Source: Nocardia rhizosphaerihabitans (GTDB lineage Bacteria > Actinomycetota > Actinomycetes > Mycobacteriales > Mycobacteriaceae). From it: 64,000 bases of DNA. A program made the position numbers and the translations under genes. The stretch is from positions 50,543 to 114,542 of the forward strand of contig NZ_BMNE01000013.1 in the NCBI RefSeq assembly GCF_014646295.1. Reading direction: 5' to 3'. The stretch's first letter is position 1, and each line of letters starts with the position of its first letter. Under the pieces are notes generated by a model. That model did no database searches and was not told the origin of the DNA. It saw only the letters and a program-made list of their open reading frames with translations. This document shows, piece by piece, positions 42,899 through 51,478 of this stretch.

Positions 42899-43969
42899 AT
42901 GATGAAGAGAATGCGCGCCCTCGTCCGTCGGCAGCCGCTTCCTGGCAGGGCCGGCGCTGAGGTTACCGAAACGGATAAGTCGCTGCGCATCGGACTCATC
43001 GCCGTTCTCACGATGGTGCTGGTGCTGGTCGTGATGGTCGCTGTCAATTCCCTACAGCTCGGGTCGCGGACCTGGCGCGCGGAATTCGCGCAGGCCGCGG
43101 GGGTCGGCGCGGGCGACTCGGTGACCTGGGCCGGCATCCCGGTGGGCACGGTGACCAGCACAGAACTCGTCGGTGACCACGTGGAGGTGACCATGAAGAT
43201 CGACGACGAGGTCACTTTGGGCGCCGATACCCAGGCCGCGATCAAGTTGACCACGCTGCTGGGCTCACGTTATGTGGAACTGCGCTCGACCGGCGTCGGC
43301 GCACTGCCCGGCAATCGAATTCCGTTGTCGCACACCGTAGTTCCGTATGACCTCGAGACCGCGCTGCAGGATGCCACCACCACCTTCGATCAACTCGACG
43401 CCGACCAGATCGCCCAGTCGATGACGGCGCTGTCGCGCGGACTCGACGACGTACCGGCCCTGGTCCCCGGCATCCTGCGCGACGTCCGATCCCTGTCGAC
43501 CGTCATCGCGACACGCCGCCAGCAGATCGGCGACCTGCTCACCACGACCAGCCAGGTCAGCACCGTCATCCGTACTCAACAGGCCGAGCTCGGAGCGGTC
43601 ATCAGGCAGGGCAGCACCGTGCTGGGGCACATCGTCACCCGCCAGGACGCGCTGCGCCGACTGCTCGACGCGATCACCACCCTGGTCCGGCGACTCGAAC
43701 CGATCGTGGTCGGCGAGGCGACCGAGATCGAACAACTACTGACCGACCTGCGCGAGATGACCGCGATGCTCACCAGCCACGACGACCTGCTCCGCAACAT
43801 CCTGCAAATTCTTCCGGTGCCGTGGCGAATGTTCGCCAATGCCACCGGCACCGGCGCGGAGCTGAACGCCAACGCCCCCGATGGAGCTTTCATCGACTCC
43901 TGGATGTGCGCGTTGAGTGCCACCGCTGTCGCCGCGGGCCGAGCCCCCTACCTCCAGGACTGCCGATGA
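42899..43969 (+). CDS. mceC: Mce-family protein C
   Basis: A 356-residue Mce protein with a 30-residue charged leader, a membrane anchor (LIAVLTMVLVLVVMVAVNSL) and an MCE domain containing AAGVGAGDSVTWAGIPVGTV. A predicted-helical stretch (about residues 150-290) follows, then a C-terminal globular end. It is one of the six tunnel subunits. ATG 42899 and ATG 42902 are adjacent alternatives. The stop overlaps the mceD start. Confidence 0.92.
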   Translation: MMKRMRALVRRQPLPGRAGAEVTETDKSLRIGLIAVLTMVLVLVVMVAVNSLQLGSRTWRAEFAQAAGVGAGDSVTWAGIPVGTVTSTELVGDHVEVTMKIDDEVTLGADTQAAIKLTTLLGSRYVELRSTGVGALPGNRIPLSHTVVPYDLETALQDATTTFDQLDADQIAQSMTALSRGLDDVPALVPGILRDVRSLSTVIATRRQQIGDLLTTTSQVSTVIRTQQAELGAVIRQGSTVLGHIVTRQDALRRLLDAITTLVRRLEPIVVGEATEIEQLLTDLREMTAMLTSHDDLLRNILQILPVPWRMFANATGTGAELNANAPDGAFIDSWMCALSATAVAAGRAPYLQDCR

Positions 43970-45066
43970 GCGTCACCCTGTCCACCGTCAAACTGGCCAT
44001 AGTCAGCCTGACTGCCGCGTGTCTGGCCGGATGCTCGTCCGGTGCGGAAACATCCACCACCATCACCGCCCAATTCTCCAATGCCAACGGCCTCTACGAA
44101 GGCAACGCGGTATCGGTACTCGGGATGCGCGTGGGCCGGATCGTGCGCATCGAAGCCCACGGCGCCGCGGTCGAAGTCCAGATGCGCATCGACGGCAGAA
44201 TTCGGCTGCCCGCCGACGTGCAAGCAGTCACGATCTCGGACTCGATACTCACCGACCGCCACATCGAGCTCACCCCGGTCTACCGCGGCGGGCCCACCTT
44301 GAGCGCGGGTGCGGTGCTGGACACGGCGCACACGAAATCTCCGGTCGAGTTCGACGCCCTGTTGTCGATGGCGCAGCAGTTGTCCAGCTCGCTCGGCGGT
44401 GACGGCAACGGTTCGGGGCCGGTCGCGGACCTGATGAACCTGGGGTCCGCGGCGACCAGCGGCAACGGCGAGGACATGCGAGCCGCACTCGGCGAGCTTT
44501 CGCGTGCGCTGCAACTGAGCCAGGACAACGGCGCGGCCACCCGCGACGCGATCACCACCGTCGTCACCAACCTCGACGCACTGACCGCGGCCGCCGCGCG
44601 CAACGACGCGACACTGCGTGAATTCGGGGGCGCCGTAGCCCAGCTCAGCGATTTCCTCGCCCAGCAGCAACTGGGTGCCGGCGCGACCGGGGCCGCAATG
44701 AACAGAATCATCGTGGCTGTGACCGATCTGCTCCGACGCCACCAGGGCACCATCTCCGGGTTGGCGACCGACGCGAACACCCTGACCGGTTCCCTCGCAG
44801 CGTACGATTACAATCTCGCCGCGTTTCTCGACGTCTTCCCACTGGTTGTCGACAACGCCTATCACTCCGTCGACCAGAACGTCGGCGCGTTACGCGCCTC
44901 GGTCGACATCAACCGGCTGCTACTCGACGGCCAGATGGTCAAGGAGATCTGCAACCTGCTGCAGCTGCAGAATCTCGGCTGCGCCACCGGGACCATGCGG
45001 GACATGGGCCCGGATTTCGGAATCACCGCCATCCTGGCCGGCATCGCAGAAAAGAACGGCCGATGA
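43966..45066 (+). CDS. mceD: Mce-family protein D, with a lipobox
   Basis: A 366-residue Mce protein. It begins with a short signal ending LAGC, a good lipoprotein box (Cys about residue 23), instead of the plain membrane anchor usual for the D position. The MCE domain follows (TAQFSNANGLYEGNAVSVLGMRVGRI, in pieces), then helices and a cysteine-containing end. Lipidation is commonly associated with the E subunit (LprK type), so two successive lipoproteins in one mce operon deserve notice. ATGA overlaps join it to mceC and mceE. Confidence 0.9.
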   Translation: MSVTLSTVKLAIVSLTAACLAGCSSGAETSTTITAQFSNANGLYEGNAVSVLGMRVGRIVRIEAHGAAVEVQMRIDGRIRLPADVQAVTISDSILTDRHIELTPVYRGGPTLSAGAVLDTAHTKSPVEFDALLSMAQQLSSSLGGDGNGSGPVADLMNLGSAATSGNGEDMRAALGELSRALQLSQDNGAATRDAITTVVTNLDALTAAAARNDATLREFGGAVAQLSDFLAQQQLGAGATGAAMNRIIVAVTDLLRRHQGTISGLATDANTLTGSLAAYDYNLAAFLDVFPLVVDNAYHSVDQNVGALRASVDINRLLLDGQMVKEICNLLQLQNLGCATGTMRDMGPDFGITAILAGIAEKNGR

Positions 45067-46163
45067 CACGTCAAGGCAAGGCGATCCGGATCGTCGTCAC
45101 CGCCGCCACGCTCGCAATGTCGGCCACCGGATGCGCCGTGGGGCTGGACCGGCTGCCACTGCCCGCACCAGGGCTCGGTGGTGACACCTACACCCTCACC
45201 GCGACGTTCTCCAACGCCCTCAACCTCCCTACCAAAGCCAAGGTCAAGCTCAACGGCGCAGACATCGGCCAGGTCGAATCCATGTCCGCGCGCAACTACA
45301 CCGCGGTGGTCACCCTGCGGATCACCTCGACCGTGCGTCTTCCCCTCGGCACGTCGGCAGAGCTGCGATCGGCCACCCCGATGGGCGATGTCTTCGTCGC
45401 GATGAAACCACCCCGGATCGTCGAGCCCGGCACCGCCATGCTCGACAGCGGTAGCGCGATTGCGCTGGAATCCACCTCGGCCGCGTCGACGATCGAGGAA
45501 ATGCTCACTCGCGCATCACTTCTGGTCAGCGGTGGCACCATCGAATATCTCACCACAGTGATTTCCGCCCTCAGCGAGCATGTGGGCGGCCGCGGTGAGC
45601 GACTCGCCGAGCTGCTCGCCGAGACCCGGGCGCTGCTCGGCTCACTGTCGGCTCGGTCGGGGCAGATCAACGAACTCCTGCACTCCGCCGCCGATCTCAG
45701 CGCGACCGTCGCCGCCCAGCAGGGAACCCTGTCCGATACCGTCGCGGCGGCCGGGCCGGCGATGCAGGTTCTCGCGGAAAACACCGGTTCGATCGTCACG
45801 CTGGTGGAGCGCATCGACACCATCGCCGCCCAACTTGCCCGGTTTCCCAGTATCCAGGGCACCAACCCCACGAGTATGGCCGCCAACATCAACCGACTCG
45901 CCGCCGGTCTCAACGCCGCGGCCACCAACCCTGAGGCGGACCTCGACGAGGTAAACAACATGCTCGGCATCGTCATCAAAATGATCAGTGGCCCCAACGG
46001 TCACGTCAAAGCCGACATCACGGGAATCGCGGTCCCCGATCCCGCCTTTCCCAGCACATCCGGTGCCAGACCTCCCGATCTCACCGATTGGGCGGCATTC
46101 GTCGGCTCGCTACAGCACATGCTCGCCCGACTGGGCAACCGTCTGGAAGGCGCGCCACGATGA
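45063..46163 (+). CDS. mceE: Mce-family lipoprotein E
   Basis: A 366-residue LprK-like Mce lipoprotein: signal VVTAATLAMSATGC with Cys about residue 24, the PLPAPGLGGDTYTLTATFSNALNLPTKAKVKLNG entry typical of MceE (in pieces), then a helical region and a short C-terminal tail. It is anchored in the outer leaflet of the cytoplasmic membrane and completes the tunnel. It is translationally coupled to mceD and mceF through ATGA overlaps. Confidence 0.92.
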   Translation: MTRQGKAIRIVVTAATLAMSATGCAVGLDRLPLPAPGLGGDTYTLTATFSNALNLPTKAKVKLNGADIGQVESMSARNYTAVVTLRITSTVRLPLGTSAELRSATPMGDVFVAMKPPRIVEPGTAMLDSGSAIALESTSAASTIEEMLTRASLLVSGGTIEYLTTVISALSEHVGGRGERLAELLAETRALLGSLSARSGQINELLHSAADLSATVAAQQGTLSDTVAAAGPAMQVLAENTGSIVTLVERIDTIAAQLARFPSIQGTNPTSMAANINRLAAGLNAAATNPEADLDEVNNMLGIVIKMISGPNGHVKADITGIAVPDPAFPSTSGARPPDLTDWAAFVGSLQHMLARLGNRLEGAPR

Positions 46164-47431
46164 CCGAGACCTTTCGTCGAAGCGTGTGGGAAGGACCCGC
46201 AGCGCTACTCGTCGGCGTCGTCCGCCGCGCACACCACTATCGGGTGGTGGTATCGCTACTGGGCCTGTTCACCATTCTCGGTGGCGCCTGTGGACATCTG
46301 CTCTTCAACACCCTCGACATCGATCCGCTGAGCCAGCCGTATCGGGTTCGCGTGGAACTGGATCGATCCGGTGGGCTACTGCCTGGACAGGAAGTCACCT
46401 TGCGCGGGGTCCGCGTGGGGCGCATCGATTCTGTCGCTGTCGCCGGGGAGGTCGTGGTTGTCATCGCCGCCATCGATGAGAATGTTCGAATCCCCACTTC
46501 CGGCCAGGTCCGTGCCGCGGCCCTGTCCGCGGCCGGAGAACAGTACCTGGATTTCGTCCCGGCCGGTAACGACGGCCCCTATCTGACCGACGGCGCGCTG
46601 ATCACCGCCGATCGCACGTCGACTCCGGTGCCGATGTCGGACATGCTCGAAAGCCTCAGTGGCACGCTGTCCCAGATCGATCCGGCTCGGCTCGCGGCGA
46701 TTTCTCGGGAACTGGGTGTCGGCCAGGCGGGCCCCGACAAGCTGGCCGCGATCATCGACGGCGGGACGTTCCTCATCTCGACCCTGGACACAACACTGCC
46801 GCACACGGTGAACCTGCTTCGCAACAGCAGAGTAGTTCTGGCGACGCTGCACGACGGTCAGAACGCGCTGCGGTCCACCTCGACGAACTTGTCCGCCACG
46901 CTCGGCGGCGTGTCCTCGATGACCGCCGGATTCGAACAACTCGTCGCGCAGACACCACCGCTGCTCACCGCCCTCGACACCATCCTCGCGGAGAACTCAC
47001 CGACGATGGTCCAACTGCTGGGCAACCTCGTCACCGTCTCACAGGTCGCCTACTCTCGGATCCCCGCCCTCAACGAATTCTTCTTCCCCCAGCAACGCGC
47101 CGGATCGGCCCTCGATGCCGTGACATCGGCCTTTCATGACGGCGGCGTGTGGGCGCTGGCCAGTATCTACCCCCGCTACGCCTGCGACTACAACGTGCCG
47201 CGGCGGGCTGGTTCTATACCCGACTACGCCGATCCGTACCTTCACGCGGACTGCACCGACCCCGACCCGACACTGATGCCGCGCGGCGCCCGCAACGCTC
47301 CCCGCCCTGTCGACGACCCCGTGCCGCCTCCCCCGGTCGATGATCCATTCCAGACTGCAGACCCCTCGCCGACCGGACCACTCACCATCCCGACTCCCTA
47401 CGGCGGCCCATACGCCCCTGTCCCGCGCTGA
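46160..47431 (+). CDS. mceF: Mce-family protein F
   Basis: A 423-residue Mce protein, the last of the operon. It has an N-terminal anchor (about residues 30-48, VVVSLLGLFTILGGACGHL), an MCE domain (VRVELDRSGGLLPGQEVTLRGVRVGRI, in pieces), a helical barrel segment and a C-terminal part with cysteines (YACDYN, DCTDPDP). It ends in a proline-rich tail (PVPPPPVDDPF), common in F subunits. A perfect palindrome follows about 100 bases downstream. Confidence 0.92.
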   Translation: MTETFRRSVWEGPAALLVGVVRRAHHYRVVVSLLGLFTILGGACGHLLFNTLDIDPLSQPYRVRVELDRSGGLLPGQEVTLRGVRVGRIDSVAVAGEVVVVIAAIDENVRIPTSGQVRAAALSAAGEQYLDFVPAGNDGPYLTDGALITADRTSTPVPMSDMLESLSGTLSQIDPARLAAISRELGVGQAGPDKLAAIIDGGTFLISTLDTTLPHTVNLLRNSRVVLATLHDGQNALRSTSTNLSATLGGVSSMTAGFEQLVAQTPPLLTALDTILAENSPTMVQLLGNLVTVSQVAYSRIPALNEFFFPQQRAGSALDAVTSAFHDGGVWALASIYPRYACDYNVPRRAGSIPDYADPYLHADCTDPDPTLMPRGARNAPRPVDDPVPPPPVDDPFQTADPSPTGPLTIPTPYGGPYAPVPR

Positions 47432-47535
47432 CGGAGATCCCGGAGCAGATTCTACCGCGGCCACGTCACACAACGAAATGCCGAATACCTCCGATTCCGT
47501 CCCTCTCACTGCCTCCTGAGTGGTAGCGTCCCGAC

Positions 47536-47558
47536 CAGCGGTAACACAGTTACCGCTG
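47536..47558. promoter_or_regulatory. Perfect inverted repeat between mceF and the exported-protein genes
   Basis: CAGCGGTAAC-ACA-GTTACCGCTG has perfect 10-bp arms and a 3-base centre. It sits about 105 bases after mceF and 92 bases before the LVIVD gene. It could be a regulator operator for the downstream unit or, less likely because it has a 3-base loop and no T-tract, a terminator of the mce operon. Confidence 0.55.
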
Positions 47559-47650
47559 ACGCGGCAAACATTGGGCTGCATCTGAATAGCGCAGCCGCCC
47601 AACAGCTTCCATGAAAGGCAGCCCCATTTCTCGGGGCCAAAACCCACCTC

Positions 47651-49192
47651 ATGACTTCCTTGTTCACACGGACGGCGCGACGGTGCGCCACCGTCGCGGC
47701 GGTAACGCTGCTGATCCCGCTCGGTGCGGCGTCCATCCAGCCCGCCGCCGGTACACCGACAGGGCAGGCAGTGGGCCGAGCCGACTGCCTACCCGACTCC
47801 CTCCCGGAAACCGGACTGCAGGGCGATGTACCCGCCGCCTACCGCGACAGCGGCCGGACCCGTGACGGATTCCGATGCAATATGCGCCTGCTCGGCAGTT
47901 CAGCAGGTAGTGGTGGCGGCATCACCTCGGTGACCTACGACCATTGCGCCTACATCGGCACCTTCTTTCCCGGCAACATGCTCGGTCCCGACATCGGGGT
48001 GCGCGTGCTCGATGTCGCCGATCCGACCGCCCCGGTGCAGACCGCGACCCTGACCGAACCAGCCATGATCGCGGGGACCTGGGAGAGCCTCAAGGTCAAC
48101 GCGGCGCGAAAACTGTTGGTGGGCGCGGGCGTTCCCGCGCTGACCGGCGCCGGGCTGTTGTCGGTATATGACATCTCCGACTGTGCGCACCCGCGCCTGC
48201 TCAACCCGGGTCCCGGAACCGACCTCGCACTGCCGGTGCCGATCACCGCCCATGAGGGCGGCTTCTCCCCCGACGGGCGAACCTACTGGGCATCAGGAAC
48301 AGCGCCTGGGCTGCTCAGCGCCGTCGATCTCACCGATCCGGCAAACCCACGCGTGCTCTGGCAAGGTCTGGCCGGGTTGTCGATGCACGGATTCGGCCTC
48401 TCACCCGACGGCAACCGAATGTATCTGGCCAACAACATCGGCGGGATGAAGATCCTCGATGTGAGCGCGGTGCAGCGGCGTGATCCCGAACCACGCGTGC
48501 AGGAACTCGCCGATATGCCGTGGACCGACGGCTGGGCCACCCAACATACCGTTCCCGTGACCTACCGGGGTGCGCCCTACGTCTTCGCCGTCGACGAGGC
48601 GGGTTCGGGCGGGGTCAAGCTCATCGACGTCTCCGACGATCGCCGACCCCGGCTGGCGCAGTCGATCAAACTCGCGATCAACCTGCCGGAGAACCAGGAC
48701 AGCATGATCGCCTCGGCCTCGGGCGGCTCATTGTTCGCCTACGACGCGCACTACTGCGCCGCCGACCGGCCGGCCGACCCCACCGCCCTGGCCTGCAGCT
48801 GGACCTCTTCGGGTATTCGTGTGTTCGACGTGCGCGATCCTGAGGTCATTCGCGAGATCGCCTACTTCAACCCGCCGGCGCGCACGAACGAGGACGCCGA
48901 GCTGTGGAACTCGCCGCACGCGCTCGCCTCGATCATCGGGCCACCGCTGCTCGCGGCGCCGAGCGTGGCGCAGGCGATATTGCAGGGACAGTTCGATCCG
49001 CAGCAGGCACTCAGTTCACGCACCGGCACACTGACTTTCGGCGATCTGTCCACGGACTGGTGCTTCTCGCCGCCCGAATGGCGTGGCAGCCAGCTGTGGA
49101 CCACATGTGCCGACAACGGCTTTCTGGCGCTCGAGCTCGCACCGACGGTGTACACCCCGCCCGCTGATCAGGAATCGACCACCGGGTCATGA
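47651..49192 (+). CDS. Exported LVIVD-repeat beta-propeller protein
   Basis: A 513-residue protein with an N-terminal signal peptide (cleavage likely after about residue 33, near QPAAG). Repeated blade motifs follow, of the form (V)xDVxDPxxPxxxxxxxL, such as VRVLDVADPTAPVQ, LSVYDISDCAHPRLL, LSAVDLTDPANPRVL, VKLIDVSDDRRPRL and IRVFDVRDPEVI. These LVIVD repeats build a secreted propeller used for binding. Cysteines (about residues 46, 76 and 97) suggest disulphides. It is coupled to the DUF305 gene by ATGA, and a cholesterol-oxidase-like gene follows. A role at the cell surface in substrate capture is inference. Confidence 0.82.
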   Translation: MTSLFTRTARRCATVAAVTLLIPLGAASIQPAAGTPTGQAVGRADCLPDSLPETGLQGDVPAAYRDSGRTRDGFRCNMRLLGSSAGSGGGITSVTYDHCAYIGTFFPGNMLGPDIGVRVLDVADPTAPVQTATLTEPAMIAGTWESLKVNAARKLLVGAGVPALTGAGLLSVYDISDCAHPRLLNPGPGTDLALPVPITAHEGGFSPDGRTYWASGTAPGLLSAVDLTDPANPRVLWQGLAGLSMHGFGLSPDGNRMYLANNIGGMKILDVSAVQRRDPEPRVQELADMPWTDGWATQHTVPVTYRGAPYVFAVDEAGSGGVKLIDVSDDRRPRLAQSIKLAINLPENQDSMIASASGGSLFAYDAHYCAADRPADPTALACSWTSSGIRVFDVRDPEVIREIAYFNPPARTNEDAELWNSPHALASIIGPPLLAAPSVAQAILQGQFDPQQALSSRTGTLTFGDLSTDWCFSPPEWRGSQLWTTCADNGFLALELAPTVYTPPADQESTTGS

Positions 49193-49821
49193 GCCGGCAC
49201 AGCGCTTTCCGTGTGGCGATCGTGGCCGGACTCGCCGTGCTGCTGCTTGCGATGGGCATGGCGCTGCGGCCGGTGCTGATCTCGGGTGAACCCGCGCGCC
49301 ACCCGGTGCTGAACGCGACCGAGATCGGATTCGTGCAGGACATGGTTGCGCATCACAGTCAGGCCTTGATGCTGGTACAGCGGCTCGACCCCGGTGTGGA
49401 GCCGTCGGTGTCGACGTTGGCAGGCCAGATAGCCGACACCCAACGCACCGAGCTGGGAATGCTGCTCGGCTGGTTGCGGTTGGCGAATGCACCGGTCACC
49501 GCCACGCATCCGATGGCCTGGATGCAGCATTCCGAGGCACACCAGCATCGGGCTGCTGCTCTCGCATCGCGTGACTCGGCAATGCCGGGAATGGCAACGA
49601 CCGCCGAACTCGACCAGCTCGCCGCCGCCCGCGGCGGGCAGGCCGAGGTGCTGTTCCTGCAGCTCATGCGCCGCCACCATTACGGCGGCGTCGAGATGGC
49701 CGCCGCTGCCGATGCACTGCTCACCGGCGGCGAAGTCGAGCGCGCAGCGCGCGGCATGGTGACCGAGCAGGGCCGCGAGGCCGGGCTGCTCGACCTACTC
49801 CTCGCTCAACGCGGCGTCTGA
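49189..49821 (+). CDS. DUF305 family exported protein
   Basis: A 210-residue protein with an uncleaved or cleaved N-terminal membrane segment (VAIVAGLAVLLLAMGMAL). A ferritin-like DUF305 region follows, with FVQDMVAHHSQALML and FLQLMRRHHYGGVEMA. The HH pairs and neighbouring Met/His residues are typical and may bind copper or other metals. DUF305 proteins are often near copper-related genes, but none is seen here. It starts inside the stop of the LVIVD gene and ends 43 bases before the flavoenzyme gene. Confidence 0.82.
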   Translation: MSRHSAFRVAIVAGLAVLLLAMGMALRPVLISGEPARHPVLNATEIGFVQDMVAHHSQALMLVQRLDPGVEPSVSTLAGQIADTQRTELGMLLGWLRLANAPVTATHPMAWMQHSEAHQHRAAALASRDSAMPGMATTAELDQLAAARGGQAEVLFLQLMRRHHYGGVEMAAAADALLTGGEVERAARGMVTEQGREAGLLDLLLAQRGV

Positions 49822-49864
49822 CCGCCGCTCCTGTCTATCGCCCCGAACAATGAAAGTTGCTGAC

Positions 49865-51460
49865 ATGTCCGAGTTCACCCGCCGCTCACTGCTGACCGGC
49901 GCCGCTGCCGCCGGGCTCGCCCTGGCCGCGACGCGCACCGCCTCGGCACATGACGGCATCGCGGTCCGCACCGGCGGCGTGCCACTGACCAGGCACGAAC
50001 GCCGGGTCGTCGTGATCGGTTCCGGCTTCGGCGGTGGCGTGACCGCGCTGCGGCTGGCGCAGGCAGGCGTCGACGTGCTGATGCTGGAACGCGGCAGGCG
50101 CTGGGAAACCGGCCCCAACGCCGAAACCTTCCCGCGCGCCTCGCAGCCCGACAAACGTCTGCTCTGGCACCGCTCCAACCCGGTATTGTTCGGCCGCCCA
50201 CTGGTGTTCGAGCCCTACGCCGGCCTGGTGGAGGCGGTGGCCGGCGCCGGGATGACCGCACTGTGCGCCGCAGGCCTCGGCGGCGGCTCGCTGATCTACC
50301 AGGGCATGTCGCTGCAGCCCACCCGAGAGGTGTTCGAGGCGCACTTCCCTGCCGAGCTCGACTGGGGGCTGATGGACCGGGTTCACTATCCACGAGTCGC
50401 CCGCATGCTCGGCCTGGCCACCGCGCCCGACGAGCTCGTCAACCACGAGAACTACCTGGCAGCAAGGATTTTCGCCGATCGCGTACGCGCCGCGGGTATG
50501 CCGTTGTCGAAGATCCCGATGCCCATCGACTGGAACTACGCGCTTGCCGAACTGCGCGGCGAGATGAAGCCGTCCTACACCAATGGTGACGGCGCGATGG
50601 GGGTGAACAACGGCGGCAAGAACTCCGTCGATGTCACCTATGTGGCAGCGGCCGAGGCCACCGGCCGGGTCGACGTGCAGACCCTGCACGAGGTCACCGA
50701 CATCGAACGCGCCGCCGACGGCCGCTGGGTGGTGCGCGTCGACCGACTCGACACCGCAGGCACCGTTCTCGAGAACAAGATCATCACCACTCCCACGCTG
50801 GTGCTCGCGGCAGGCAGCGTCAACACGACCCGGCTGCTCGTGCGGGCGGGCGCGAAAGGCCAGATTCCCGACCTGCCCGATGGACTCGGCGGCGGGTGGG
50901 GCACCAACGCGGACCGAATCTATGTGTGGCGCAACCCGTCCGCCGGGTTCGGCACCGCACAGGGCGGACCGGTCGTGTACGGCAGCAAGAACTGGGAGGA
51001 CCCGAAGGCGGCGTTCACCGTCATCCAGGCCTCGATTCCACCGCTGACCGTCGACCCGGGCAGCACGATGCTCGTCGGCTACGGCGTAAGCAGCGGACGT
51101 GGCGAGTTCGTCTACGAGTCGGGCACCGACAGCGCGACCCTGCGGTGGCCTGGCGACGGCGACCGGGCAATTCAGGACGGTCACATCGACCCGGCGGTGC
51201 GCCGCATCGCCGGACCCGACAGCATGCTCCTCGACACCAACGCGGTGTTCCCGTCCACCTGGCATCCGCTCGGTGGCGCGAATATGGGCACGGTCTGCGA
51301 TCTGGACGGGCGGGTGCTCGGTCAGCGCGGTCTCTACGTCCTCGACGGCGCGCTCATGCCCGGTAACACCGCCGCGTGCAACCCGTCGATGACAATCGCC
51401 GCTGTCGCCGAACGCGCGCTCGACAGTCTCGTCCGCACCGATGTGGGGACGGTGATCTGA
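49865..51460 (+). CDS. Cholesterol-oxidase-like GMC flavoenzyme with Tat signal
   Basis: A 531-residue protein with a twin-arginine signal (FTRRSLLTG then a hydrophobic stretch ending ATRTASA). Next come the FAD-binding motif VVVIGSGFGGGV and the GLGGGSLIYQGMS block. The C-terminal active-site pair is His467 in STWHPLGGANMG and Asn506 in AACNPSMTIAAVAER. These match the His/Asn of class I 3-beta-hydroxysteroid (cholesterol) oxidases, which oxidise and isomerise sterols to 4-en-3-ones using O2. I prefer ATG 49865 to the in-frame ATG at 49850, because it places the RR motif normally. Location beside a mce operon fits sterol use, but other secondary alcohols are possible. Confidence 0.85.
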   Translation: MSEFTRRSLLTGAAAAGLALAATRTASAHDGIAVRTGGVPLTRHERRVVVIGSGFGGGVTALRLAQAGVDVLMLERGRRWETGPNAETFPRASQPDKRLLWHRSNPVLFGRPLVFEPYAGLVEAVAGAGMTALCAAGLGGGSLIYQGMSLQPTREVFEAHFPAELDWGLMDRVHYPRVARMLGLATAPDELVNHENYLAARIFADRVRAAGMPLSKIPMPIDWNYALAELRGEMKPSYTNGDGAMGVNNGGKNSVDVTYVAAAEATGRVDVQTLHEVTDIERAADGRWVVRVDRLDTAGTVLENKIITTPTLVLAAGSVNTTRLLVRAGAKGQIPDLPDGLGGGWGTNADRIYVWRNPSAGFGTAQGGPVVYGSKNWEDPKAAFTVIQASIPPLTVDPGSTMLVGYGVSSGRGEFVYESGTDSATLRWPGDGDRAIQDGHIDPAVRRIAGPDSMLLDTNAVFPSTWHPLGGANMGTVCDLDGRVLGQRGLYVLDGALMPGNTAACNPSMTIAAVAERALDSLVRTDVGTVI

Positions 51461-51478
51461 GCCGCCGACACCAATCGG

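Noticed and set aside
41665..43254. 529-codon minus-strand open frame
   Set aside because: It is antisense to mceA-mceC, which have anchors and MCE domains in the correct order.
49886..51265. 459-codon minus-strand open frame
   Set aside because: It is the shadow of the cholesterol-oxidase-like gene.
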